Source of the DNA: Anaerolinea sp.
GTDB lineage: Bacteria; Chloroflexota; Anaerolineae; Anaerolineales; Villigracilaceae
Assembly (NCBI GenBank): GCA_020720965.1
Contig: DYNS01000039.1
Span: 1 to 12,667, forward strand
DNA length: 12,667 nt
Direction: 5' to 3'
Made by a program: the position numbers and the translations under genes. Shown here one piece after another: positions 1 to 6,311 of this stretch (the first letter of the stretch is position 1; each line of letters begins with the position of its first letter). The notes under the pieces were generated by a model, which saw nothing but the letters and a program-made list of their open reading frames with translations, was not told the DNA's origin and did no database searches.

Positions 1-720
1 GGCTTGTTCCAAAGCGATGCCTTCCATTCGGGAATAAACCACCTCGCGCCAATTATCAACCGTTAAGACCGGGCCATTCCAGTTCGTTTGCGCCAGGGCA
101 TTGTTCAACAAAACCAGGTTGGGGGTAGGCCAACCTTTATCGGACAAATACCAGGTCAAATCATATAGATCGCGACCTTTGAGATAGGGACGCTGCAAAA
201 TGGCGTGCAATTTTCCAGCCAGCAAGGAACCCTGGTCGTGATGCTGGAGATTGAGCAGCACATGCCGACGAATCAGCGAGGTTGCCAGCCCGGCCCCGCG
301 TGGTGGATTGCTATCAACCTCGATCTTGACTGCCATGATTTCATCGCGGTGAGGGGACAAGTTCAAATCAAAGGGCAGACCAGGAAAACGCACAAAGGCG
401 CTGTGAACAGTCTTCTGGTCATTGACCTTCAGTTCAACCACATAGCCTTGCGTCTCTAAATCACTGCGGAGAGATTTCAGGAAAGCGCGAAAATCATAAT
501 GCTCAGATGGCCTTTCCAGGGCGAAATCCAGGTCTTCCGAATAACGCGGCAGGGAATACAGGAAACGCAAAGCCGTTCCGCCATGAAAGGCCAGCATGGT
601 CATGACTCCGCTCCGCTGCAGGCTTTGCAGGATGATGGCTTGCAGATATTCGCGCGCCAAGTTAAGCGCCGCCAGCGGTGATTTTTCTGATTTCGCTAAC
701 CAAAGCAATTCTTCTTTCAT
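1..720 (-). CDS. abiEii: AbiEii-like nucleotidyltransferase toxin, partial (C-terminus beyond the left edge)
   Basis: This reading frame stays open for 240 codons from the ATG at 720 to the window edge, so the C-terminus is missing. It shows hallmarks of the AbiEii/AbiGii nucleotidyltransferase toxin family (DNA polymerase beta-like fold). These are FHGGTALR at residues 45-52, RYSEDLDF at 59-66 with putative metal-binding Asp63 and Asp65, KIEVD at 132-136, and LLAGKLHAIL followed by KGRDLYDLTWYL at about 166-192. Family members are type IV toxins that transfer nucleotides; related toxins modify tRNA acceptor ends and stop growth, which can abort phage infection. The start overlaps the antitoxin stop by ATGA (720-717), which indicates translational coupling. 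No frameshift or stop is seen in the visible part. The family call is strong. The RNA target and whether the toxin is active are not visible here. Confidence 0.9.
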   Translation of the reverse strand, partial: MKEELLWLAKSEKSPLAALNLAREYLQAIILQSLQRSGVMTMLAFHGGTALRFLYSLPRYSEDLDFALERPSEHYDFRAFLKSLRSDLETQGYVVELKVNDQKTVHSAFVRFPGLPFDLNLSPHRDEIMAVKIEVDSNPPRGAGLATSLIRRHVLLNLQHHDQGSLLAGKLHAILQRPYLKGRDLYDLTWYLSDKGWPTPNLVLLNNALAQTNWNGPVLTVDNWREVVYSRMEGIALEQA

Positions 721-1352
721 ACGATTTCCTCGTAACCGGCCGACTCTTCCCCCGCCAGCCTGAAGATATGTTCTGCCACTCGCTTCCATTTTGGTTTCCC
801 GGCACGCTGAGCTAATTCATGCAACCGATCCAGATTCAGCCGTTCCAGGTTCTGTAGACGGAGTTGGCGCAGGTAATCAAGGGTGTCGGCCTGGGGGGTA
901 AGATGCGCCAGGTCAAGGATCGCTTTTTCGGGTGTAGCAACAAAGGCAGATTGTTCCTGGGGTAAATCCACGCGCTGGTAGCCGAAAAAAAGATGCGCGG
1001 CAAGATGTTGAAAGTGGAACCCATACTCCCATCGCGCTGGGCGCTCCGTCGTCACACTCCACGTCCGCGCAGCATACTCTGGAATCAGCCCATAATAAGC
1101 CAACGCCGACTGCGCACTGACATAAGAACCGGGCATCAAAAAATTGGCAACCAGGAAGGGATGGGGAATGATTTTCTGATAGGGCGGCGCCAGGGTATAC
1201 AGCCCCCGCCGCAGTTGTCTTAGTTTGCCAACGCCGACCCAGCGGGACAACTGCCGACGGACATCGTTTGGGTCAACATCCCCAGAGAGGAGCAAACCTG
1301 TCTCAAAAAGTGGCTGATCAGCAACCAAGTGAAGTAATCGTTCAAATTGCAT
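717..1352 (-). CDS. abiEi: AbiEi-like antitoxin / transcriptional repressor
   Basis: A complete 211-residue protein. Residues 1-55 look like the N-terminal winged helix-turn-helix of AbiEi antitoxins, rich in Arg (VRRQLSRWVGVGKLRQLRRG). The C-terminal antitoxin domain follows, with the family signatures YVSAQSALAYYGLIPE (77-92) and VATPEKAILDL (138-148). Characterised AbiEi proteins neutralise the toxin and repress their own operon through the winged helix. The antitoxin comes first and overlaps the toxin by 4 bp, which is the standard AbiE order. No Shine-Dalgarno sequence precedes the ATG at 1352. A -10-like CATAAT ends 6 nt before it, so the message may be leaderless. The family call is secure from motifs plus partner gene; DNA binding is inferred from family knowledge. 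Confidence 0.9.
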   Translation of the reverse strand: MQFERLLHLVADQPLFETGLLLSGDVDPNDVRRQLSRWVGVGKLRQLRRGLYTLAPPYQKIIPHPFLVANFLMPGSYVSAQSALAYYGLIPEYAARTWSVTTERPARWEYGFHFQHLAAHLFFGYQRVDLPQEQSAFVATPEKAILDLAHLTPQADTLDYLRQLRLQNLERLNLDRLHELAQRAGKPKWKRVAEHIFRLAGEESAGYEEIV

Positions 1353-1358
1353 GTATTT

Positions 1359-1387
1359 ATTATGCCATCAATGGCAAATTAATTCAA
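1359..1387 (-). promoter_or_regulatory. Putative abiE promoter, leaderless arrangement
   Basis: Reading the minus strand, TTGAAT (1387-1382) and CATAAT (1364-1359) are separated by exactly 17 nt, a good match to a housekeeping sigma promoter. The -10 box ends 6 nt before the ATG at 1352. Transcription would therefore begin at or next to the start codon, which agrees with the absence of a ribosome binding site. Confidence 0.6.
1363..1376. promoter_or_regulatory. 14-bp palindrome in the abiE promoter, probable AbiEi operator
   Basis: TGCCAT and ATGGCA form a perfect inverted repeat around a 2-nt centre. It fills the spacer between the -35 and -10 boxes and runs into the -10. Known AbiEi proteins bind inverted repeats in their own promoter, so this is the natural candidate for the autorepression site. 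The palindrome is seen directly; its binding role is inferred. Confidence 0.55.
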
Positions 1388-1501
1388 CAAAAAATGGGTA
1401 TGTTTTTTGCTCACATGATAAGAGCCTTCCAGGAACTTCCTCAAAACGGATATAGGCGTAATGTGCTATTCTGGGGAGATAGGGCAGGCTCTAAGAATCA
1501 T

Positions 1502-1533
1502 AAAGGGCTATTCCGATAAATGAATAGCCCTTT
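1502..1533 (-). terminator. Hairpin with 12-bp arms, probable terminator of the OB-fold gene
   Basis: AAAGGGCTATTC (1502-1513) and GAATAGCCCTTT (1522-1533) are perfect complements around an 8-nt loop. The hairpin lies 27 bp beyond the stop codon of the minus-strand OB-fold gene. Its arm ends in TTT, but a long U-tract is lacking, so termination may be moderate. Because it is symmetric it could also work on plus-strand transcripts. Confidence 0.6.
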
Positions 1534-1560
1534 GCTATCATACAACCGAATCCGTTTATT

Positions 1561-1986
1561 TCAATTTTTAGTGCCGCCTACGTTGCCGCCTACGCTCCGA
1601 ATGCGGAATTTATACCCATAAATAATCATCCCGCGCTCATCGCCATCGTTGCGGAGTTTGCGAGTCACCATCTCCACGGGCATTCCAATTTCTACAGGCT
1701 GGTCGCCCAGGTCGGTGAGTTGAGCGGTGATGAGGGGTCCTTCGTTTAACTTGACCAGGGCAATGGTGTAAGGCGATTGACTTTCAAAACCGGCGGGCGG
1801 TTCGTACACGGTTGTATAAGAAAACACTTCTCCTTTGCCGCTAAAAGCGTAGGGAGTTTTGGCTTCGCCGCCACAGGAGGGGCAGACATCTCTCGGGGGG
1901 AAGATTTTCACCTCGCAGTGCGGGCAAACCTCGCCTACCAGAGCATAACGTTGTTTTTTGAGTCGCCAATGACGAGAAATTTCCAT
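1561..1986 (-). CDS. Zn-ribbon domain-containing OB-fold protein (DUF35 type)
   Basis: A 141-residue protein. The N-terminus holds a rubredoxin-like zinc ribbon with CPHC (Cys21, Cys24) and CPSC (Cys35, Cys38). An OB-fold follows (about residues 50-128), with the typical GKGEVFSYTTVY strand and IGMPVEMV segment. Proteins of this family commonly sit beside thiolases and HMG-CoA synthase and act as scaffold or acyl-CoA-handling partners. No such partner is visible here, so the substrate is unknown. AGGAG (2002-1998) precedes the ATG at 1986 by 11 nt, a slightly long spacing. The last residues (SVGGNVGGTKN) are encoded by a 12-bp tandem near-duplication that extends the C-terminus beyond the OB fold. 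The family call is strong and the role is open. Confidence 0.85.
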   Translation of the reverse strand: MEISRHWRLKKQRYALVGEVCPHCEVKIFPPRDVCPSCGGEAKTPYAFSGKGEVFSYTTVYEPPAGFESQSPYTIALVKLNEGPLITAQLTDLGDQPVEIGMPVEMVTRKLRNDGDERGMIIYGYKFRIRSVGGNVGGTKN

Positions 1987-2015
1987 AGGGTTTGAGTCTC
2001 CTTTTGTTGAGCCTA

Positions 2016-2021
2016 ATTCTA
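2016..2021 (-). promoter_or_regulatory. Putative -10 box of the OB-fold gene
   Basis: TAGAAT on the minus strand, preceded by CA. It would start transcription near 2009, giving a leader of about 23 nt that includes the AGGAG ribosome binding site. No good -35 box is found at the expected distance; that position is occupied by the inverted repeat at 2025-2057. Confidence 0.4.
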
Positions 2022-2024
2022 TGC

Positions 2025-2057
2025 CGCGCCTCTATCAGGAACTATCAGAGAGGCGCG
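2025..2057. promoter_or_regulatory. Inverted repeat with internal direct repeat, candidate shared operator
   Basis: CGCGCCTCT (2025-2033) and AGAGGCGCG (2049-2057) are perfect 9-bp complements around a 15-nt centre. The direct repeat CTATCAG occurs at 2032-2038 and 2042-2048, with a period of 10 bp, one DNA turn. The element lies between the two divergent -10 boxes, 3 nt from one and 1 nt from the other. It therefore sits outside both predicted transcripts and is more likely a protein-binding site than an RNA hairpin. The binder is unknown. Confidence 0.5.
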
Positions 2058-2058
2058 A

Positions 2059-2064
2059 TATAAT
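2059..2064 (+). promoter_or_regulatory. Consensus -10 box of the rlmB-GH1 operon, leaderless arrangement
   Basis: A perfect TATAAT ends 6 nt before the ATG at 2071, and no Shine-Dalgarno sequence lies between them. Transcription would start at or beside the start codon. The -35 position (about 2036-2041) is a poor match and lies within the inverted repeat, so an activator or repressor may act there. Confidence 0.6.
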
Positions 2065-2070
2065 CACCCC

Positions 2071-2817
2071 ATGAGAGAATTTTTATATTCACGCAATGCA
2101 GTATACGAAGCCCTACGCGCCCGGCGGCGCGATTGTTTTTCTTTGCTGGTTGCCGAGGGTGTGCAGCCCAACGGCAAAGCCGAGCGAATTTTTCAGTTGG
2201 CGCAGGAGCGAAAGTGCAAGGTGGAGAGGGTCGCCCGCCCCCGACTGGATAAAATTCACCCCAATCACCAGGGGTTTGCGCTGGAAGTGAGCCGCTACCC
2301 TTACGCCGCTCTGCCCGACCTGCTGGAGCGCGCCCAGGAACGCAATGAGCCTCCCTTTATTCTGATTCTTGACACTCTCAACGACCCGCAAAACTTTGGC
2401 GCTCTCTTGCGTACTGCGGAGGCGGTGGGGGCACACGGGGTCATCATCCCCCTGGCGCGGACGGTGGAGGTGACTCCGGCAGTGGCAAATGCCTCCTCCG
2501 GGGCGAGCGAACACCTGCTCGTGGCGCAAATGAATCTGGCGCAAGCCATTGCGGAATTGAAGGAAGCCGGGGTTTGGGTTGTCGGCTTGGACCAGGACGG
2601 GGAAACAGTGAGAACAGATTCCGGGAGAAAATCCCCCCTTTCTGGGGCGTTGGGCTTGGTCGTTGGCTCGGAGGGGGAGGGGATGCGCCCCCTCGTCCGA
2701 AAATCCTGCGACATCGTGCTGAAACTGCCCATGCGCGGAGAAATCGAATCGCTTAATGCGGCTGTTGCCGGGTCGGTTGCGCTGTACCTGGCTTATCTTT
2801 TACGCCTTCAGGAGTAG
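2071..2817 (+). CDS. rlmB: RlmB-type 23S rRNA (guanosine-2'-O)-methyltransferase (SpoU/TrmH family)
   Basis: A 248-residue cytoplasmic SPOUT methyltransferase, the usual length for RlmB. The N-terminal substrate-binding domain begins SRNAVYEALRA (7-17), matching the RlmB pattern of Gly/Ser-Arg-Asn-Ala-Val plus Glu-Ala-Leu, and covers about residues 1-80. The catalytic knot domain shows motif 1 LDTLNDPQNFGALLRTAEAVG (100-120, with Asn109 and Arg114), motif 2 LGLVVGSEGEGM (194-205) and motif 3 LPMRGEIESLNAAVAGSVAL (219-238). RlmB uses S-adenosylmethionine to 2'-O-methylate G2251 in the P loop of 23S rRNA. The start at 2071 is supported by the domain boundary and the TATAAT 6 nt upstream. The GH1 gene follows after 2 bp. 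A close TrmH-family paralogue with another RNA target cannot be fully excluded. Confidence 0.85.
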   Translation: MREFLYSRNAVYEALRARRRDCFSLLVAEGVQPNGKAERIFQLAQERKCKVERVARPRLDKIHPNHQGFALEVSRYPYAALPDLLERAQERNEPPFILILDTLNDPQNFGALLRTAEAVGAHGVIIPLARTVEVTPAVANASSGASEHLLVAQMNLAQAIAELKEAGVWVVGLDQDGETVRTDSGRKSPLSGALGLVVGSEGEGMRPLVRKSCDIVLKLPMRGEIESLNAAVAGSVALYLAYLLRLQE

Positions 2818-2819
2818 CC

Positions 2820-4157
2820 ATGCCCGCCTCTGCCGTCATTCACTTTCCAAAAGGTTTTTTGTGGGGTTGCGCCACCGCTTCTCATCAGGTGGAGGGCAAC
2901 AATACCAACAATAACTGGTACCGATGGGAGCAGGAGGGGCATACAAAACACCAATCTGGCTTGGCTTGTGATTGGTGGGGAGGGCGCTGGAAGGAAGACA
3001 TGGACCGCGCCGCAGAAACTTTCCAAAACGCGCACCGTTTTTCGGTGGAGTGGAGCCGGATTCAGCCCCTGCCCGACCGTTGGGATGAGAGCGCCCTGGA
3101 GCGTTACCGCGCCATGGCACGCGGCATGACGGAGCGCGGCATTGCGCCGATGGTGACTTTGCATCACTTTACCGACCCGCTGTGGTTGTACGACCAATGC
3201 GGTTGGGAGGATGAAGCGGTTGTGCCTTTGTTTGAGAAATACACCCGCAAAGTGGTGGAGGCGCTGAAGGAATATGTCACCCACTGGGTGACGATTAATG
3301 AGCCGAATATTTACGCCCTGAGCGGCTATGTGGCGGGTGATTTTCCGACCTGCCAGGCGAGCCACAAAGGCATGGCGGCGGCGCTGCGGGCGCTGGCAAA
3401 TATGCTGCGCGGACACGCGGCGGCGTACCATGCCATTCATCAAATTCAGCCGGAGGCAAGGGTGGGCTACGCCCTGCACTATCGCCCGATGGTGGCGGCA
3501 CGCCCCTGGTTTCCGCCAGACCTGCTGATGCGTAACCTGCAATATAGCGGCATTAACCTGGCTTTTCCCAGCGCCCTCAGCAGCGGGGTGATGAAGTCTC
3601 CCCTGGGCAACGTTAAAATTCCGCAGGTAAAAGGCTTGCAAGACTATCTCGGCATCAATTACTACTCGGTGGATACGGTTAAGTTTGACCTGGGCAACCC
3701 ACGCGAATTGTTCGGCAGGCGCTACTTCCCGGAAGATTCGGATTTTTCTGCCACCAAATTTATTGCCAACATCCCGCACGGAATGTATGACAGCCTGGCT
3801 TGGGCGGCAAAGACCTACCCCAACCTGCCCCTCATCATTACCGAAAACGGGGTGGAAGACCCCGCCGATAGTCTTCGCCCGCGTTACCTGGCACAGCACC
3901 TGCAACAGGTTTGGCGGGCGGTCAACTTCAACTTCCCGGTGAAGGGCTATTATCACTGGTCGCTGGTGGATAATTTTGAATGGGAACGAGGCTGGACTCA
4001 GCGGTTTGGCTTGTGGGGGCTGGATGTGGAAACCCAGGCACGCCTTCGCCGCCCCTCGGTGGATTTGTACGCCGAAATCTGCCGCGAAAACGGGCTTTCC
4101 AGTGACATGGTGGCAAAATACGCCCCCGAAGTTTCTGCAACAATGTTCCCCGGCTAA
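2820..4157 (+). CDS. Glycoside hydrolase family 1 beta-glycosidase
   Basis: A 445-residue single-domain (beta/alpha)8 retaining glycosidase, the normal GH1 length, without a signal peptide and so cytoplasmic. Seen motifs: FPKGFLWGCATASHQVEG (9-26, substrate Gln23), HRFSVEWSRIQP (72-83), TLHHFTDPLWL (113-123), TINEP (158-162) with acid/base Glu161, LGINYY (277-282), IITENG (339-344) with nucleophile Glu342, and YYHWSLVDNFEW (377-388), which carries the Trp/Glu sugar-contact residues. The enzyme should cleave beta-linked glucosides, galactosides or similar sugars; the exact substrate is not readable. The stretch between about 220 and 272 departs from classic GH1 and lacks the usual 'dP...G.YP' block. 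GGAG (2811-2814), which lies over the end of rlmB, gives a 5-nt spacing to the ATG at 2820, so translation is probably coupled to rlmB. Confidence 0.9.
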   Translation: MPASAVIHFPKGFLWGCATASHQVEGNNTNNNWYRWEQEGHTKHQSGLACDWWGGRWKEDMDRAAETFQNAHRFSVEWSRIQPLPDRWDESALERYRAMARGMTERGIAPMVTLHHFTDPLWLYDQCGWEDEAVVPLFEKYTRKVVEALKEYVTHWVTINEPNIYALSGYVAGDFPTCQASHKGMAAALRALANMLRGHAAAYHAIHQIQPEARVGYALHYRPMVAARPWFPPDLLMRNLQYSGINLAFPSALSSGVMKSPLGNVKIPQVKGLQDYLGINYYSVDTVKFDLGNPRELFGRRYFPEDSDFSATKFIANIPHGMYDSLAWAAKTYPNLPLIITENGVEDPADSLRPRYLAQHLQQVWRAVNFNFPVKGYYHWSLVDNFEWERGWTQRFGLWGLDVETQARLRRPSVDLYAEICRENGLSSDMVAKYAPEVSATMFPG

Positions 4158-4168
4158 GCCTGCCGTCC

Positions 4169-6163
4169 CTACCGCACCGAGACGTTATAAGCAGCCTCGG
4201 CGCGGGTGAAGCGGGTGTTTCCGCTAATGACGAGGACGGCTTCCTCCATATCGTCAAAGTTCAGGGTCACTTCGGCGGTTTGGTCGGCGGTAAGGGGCAG
4301 CGTTTCCACTTTGGTTTCCTCGCCAAAGCGGATGAGCGCCAGCCGGAAGGTTTGGGGCAGGGCGTTTTCCACCCGCACAAACCCAGCCGATTCCCAGCCC
4401 CCGGCATCGGTTTCAAAGTCGGTAAAGTAGTTCACTTCGGGGATGGAAATATCATCCAGTAGCAAACCTTCGCCATTGACGGCGGCATCGGTTACATATT
4501 CAAAGCGGAGCAGGACTTTTTTGCCCGCAAAATCATCCAGGCTGAGGCTTTCCTGCACCCAGCCGCCGCTTGTGCCGTTGTAACCCCAGCCGTAGGAGTT
4601 GCCAGATGGGTCTTCGCCCGTGCCGGAGGGGGTCATTAACATCTGCCAGGTTTTGCCGCCATCAGTGGATGCTTCCAGGTAAACGTAGTCGTAATCTTCT
4701 TCGATGTCGTACCAGGTTTGGTAGTTCAGGGTTAATGCCCCGGTGTGGTTGGTAAAGTCGAAGGCGCGGGTAAGAGTCATATCCGATTCATCGCCCTTGT
4801 TGGACCAAAAGGCAAAACTGCCAGAGTAGGCATCTGCGGGGAGCAGGTCTGCCAGTGTGGAACCGGTAAAGGTAAGGGTAACCTGCCCCCGGCAGGCGAT
4901 TCGGAGGTAATCCACGCCGTATTGCTTGACAGAGGCGTTCCTTTCGGTGGGGCAGTTTTCCATTTCATCGGTAGGGCGGGCTTGGGGGGCTTGCGGATAA
5001 TTACGGTAGGCGTAGCGCCCATCTTCCACCGAGCCATCTTGCAGGTAGTTGGCGACTGCCCAATCCATAAACACATCATCGGCGCGGATGGCTTGCCCGG
5101 TTTGGCTATCGGTGGCACCGATGGCTTGCAGGGTTACATCCACCCCTGCCATGTCGTTGGCGGGTTCGCGCACCAGTTGTTTGGTGGCTTCCTCGCCAAA
5201 TCGGTCTAAAAAGTACGTCATAAAGAGGAAACTGCTGCCGTAGTGCGGTCCGTTGGAGCCGGTTTCTGTGCCCCAATCGGTCAGTTGCACATCGGTATTG
5301 CTGATGTAGGAATCATCGGCGTAACTTTCGTAATAGCCATTGAGCAAAACCGCCAACTCGGAGAAGCCTTCGTTGACCCAGGTGGCTTCGTTGCGGTCTT
5401 GGGCAAAGTGAATCATGTGCTGAAACTCGTGTGCCAGCACGCCAAAAGTGTAGGGGTCATCCAGAGGCGAGTTATCGGCATTGAAGACGAACATCTCATG
5501 GGCGTTGGAATATTCGGCGGCGAGGGGGTGATACGAATCTGGCGAGGAGAAATACCCGGCAACCGAGGAGCCGATTCCGCGTGTGTATAGGATGTAGATG
5601 CGTGGGTCTTCATCGATACCGGGGGATTGTTCACTGCCGAAAAATTCCCGGTTGGTGGGGTACATTTTCTCGCTAAAGGCATCTACCAGCGCCTTCACTT
5701 TTTTCTCGTTGACAGAAACACCCTCCTGCACCCAAAAATAGGCGTTGGGGGTCAGGTACACCAGGCGGGCATTCACCTGAAAAGGCGTAACCGTATCGGT
5801 ATCCATTGCCCAAAATTGCTGTTCCGCGCCCACTGCGTAAGGTCCGCTGGGCATGGTGAGGGGGATATTGCACTTGCCTTCCAACCGACAAGCCAGGTCT
5901 GCCGGGTTGCTGGCGGGGACAATGCTGGTTTGCAGGGTTTGGAGGGTGATAAGGGGAATCTCCTGCCCCTGGGGGCGGACGGGCATAACGGGCATGGAAG
6001 TCGGCTCAAAGGTAAAATCGCCGTTTTGGGTTTCTGCCTGGCTGCCCAGGTACAATAAACCGCCCAAGCCCAGCCCAACCAAAACGAGGCAGCAACAAGC
6101 CAGCAAAAAAAGGATGATGAGAAGAATCCCTGGTGTGGTGGTGAAGAAGTTTTTATTTTCCAT
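4169..6163 (-). CDS. Membrane-anchored extracellular zinc metallopeptidase, immune inhibitor A (M6)/M30-like
   Basis: A 664-residue protein. A hydrophobic stretch at 12-39 follows a lysine-bearing N-terminus and is followed by acidic/polar residues, so it looks like a signal anchor with the rest outside the cell. A Pro-rich linker (about 50-75) leads to the catalytic region (about 115-380). This carries HEFQHMIH (245-252; zinc ligands His245 and His249, catalytic Glu246) and WVNEGFSELA (262-271) with Glu265 or Glu269 as third ligand. Residues 467-575 resemble the C-terminal beta-sandwich of immune inhibitor A-type peptidases (WYDIEEDYDYVYLEASTDGG and LLLDDISIP). A further beta-rich tail ends the protein. 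AGGAG (6176-6172) lies 8 nt before the ATG at 6163. Peptidase activity is well supported. Choosing between M6 and M30 is less certain, and substrates are unknown. The gene is divergent from the alpha-2-macroglobulin gene. Confidence 0.82.
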   Translation of the reverse strand: MENKNFFTTTPGILLIILFLLACCCLVLVGLGLGGLLYLGSQAETQNGDFTFEPTSMPVMPVRPQGQEIPLITLQTLQTSIVPASNPADLACRLEGKCNIPLTMPSGPYAVGAEQQFWAMDTDTVTPFQVNARLVYLTPNAYFWVQEGVSVNEKKVKALVDAFSEKMYPTNREFFGSEQSPGIDEDPRIYILYTRGIGSSVAGYFSSPDSYHPLAAEYSNAHEMFVFNADNSPLDDPYTFGVLAHEFQHMIHFAQDRNEATWVNEGFSELAVLLNGYYESYADDSYISNTDVQLTDWGTETGSNGPHYGSSFLFMTYFLDRFGEEATKQLVREPANDMAGVDVTLQAIGATDSQTGQAIRADDVFMDWAVANYLQDGSVEDGRYAYRNYPQAPQARPTDEMENCPTERNASVKQYGVDYLRIACRGQVTLTFTGSTLADLLPADAYSGSFAFWSNKGDESDMTLTRAFDFTNHTGALTLNYQTWYDIEEDYDYVYLEASTDGGKTWQMLMTPSGTGEDPSGNSYGWGYNGTSGGWVQESLSLDDFAGKKVLLRFEYVTDAAVNGEGLLLDDISIPEVNYFTDFETDAGGWESAGFVRVENALPQTFRLALIRFGEETKVETLPLTADQTAEVTLNFDDMEEAVLVISGNTRFTRAEAAYNVSVR

Positions 6164-6187
6164 TGCGTTTTCTCCTAAAATTGCTTC

Positions 6188-6193
6188 ATTCTA
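6188..6193 (-). promoter_or_regulatory. Putative -10 box of the metallopeptidase gene
   Basis: TAGAAT on the minus strand, about 24 nt before the ATG at 6163 and upstream of a good AGGAG site. The -35 position at 17-nt spacing reads TCAATA (6216-6211), a weak match. It overlaps the -35 box of the divergent alpha-2-macroglobulin promoter, so polymerases could compete at the two promoters. Confidence 0.4.
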
Positions 6194-6212
6194 CCAAAAA
6201 GCCCCCACTCTA

Positions 6213-6241
6213 TTGACTCAACCTTCCCGCCTGGTTATGCT
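6213..6241 (+). promoter_or_regulatory. Putative promoter of the alpha-2-macroglobulin gene
   Basis: TTGACT (6213-6218) and TATGCT (6236-6241) are separated by 17 nt. The predicted start near 6248 gives a leader of about 64 nt, ending in GGAG (6300-6303) 8 nt before the ATG. This is the best two-box promoter match in the window. Confidence 0.55.
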
Positions 6242-6311
6242 ACAAACACCCCTTCTGATGGAACTCATCGCAGGCGAAAAACGTCTTGTAAAGTAGATTG
6301 GAGATTTTGCC

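Larger units (their letters stand above)
1353..1560. other. 208-bp intergenic region
   Basis: AT-rich gap between the antitoxin start and the end of the OB-fold gene. It holds the abiE promoter and palindrome at its left end and the 1502-1533 hairpin near its right end. No other convincing coding sequence or RNA gene is seen. A plus-strand open frame that begins inside the antitoxin (1268) and crosses the region has no recognisable motif or ribosome binding site. Confidence 0.6.

Noticed and set aside
1268..1519. Plus-strand 83-codon frame crossing from the antitoxin into the intergenic gap
   Set aside because: It starts inside abiEi in antisense, has no Shine-Dalgarno sequence or motif, and overlaps the abiE promoter.
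2808..3956. Minus-strand open frame of 382 codons opposite the GH1 gene
   Set aside because: The plus strand encodes all GH1 motifs. The antisense product is an arginine/histidine-rich composition artefact without known domains.
6092..6105. Possible lipobox LLAC in the metallopeptidase N-terminus
   Set aside because: The hydrophobic stretch continues for about 15 residues beyond the cysteine cluster, so an uncleaved membrane anchor fits better, although lipidation cannot be excluded.
6213..6221. Small palindrome TTGACTCAA in the divergent promoter region
   Set aside because: It is only 4 bp per arm and follows from the -35 box TTGACT; not enough to claim an operator.
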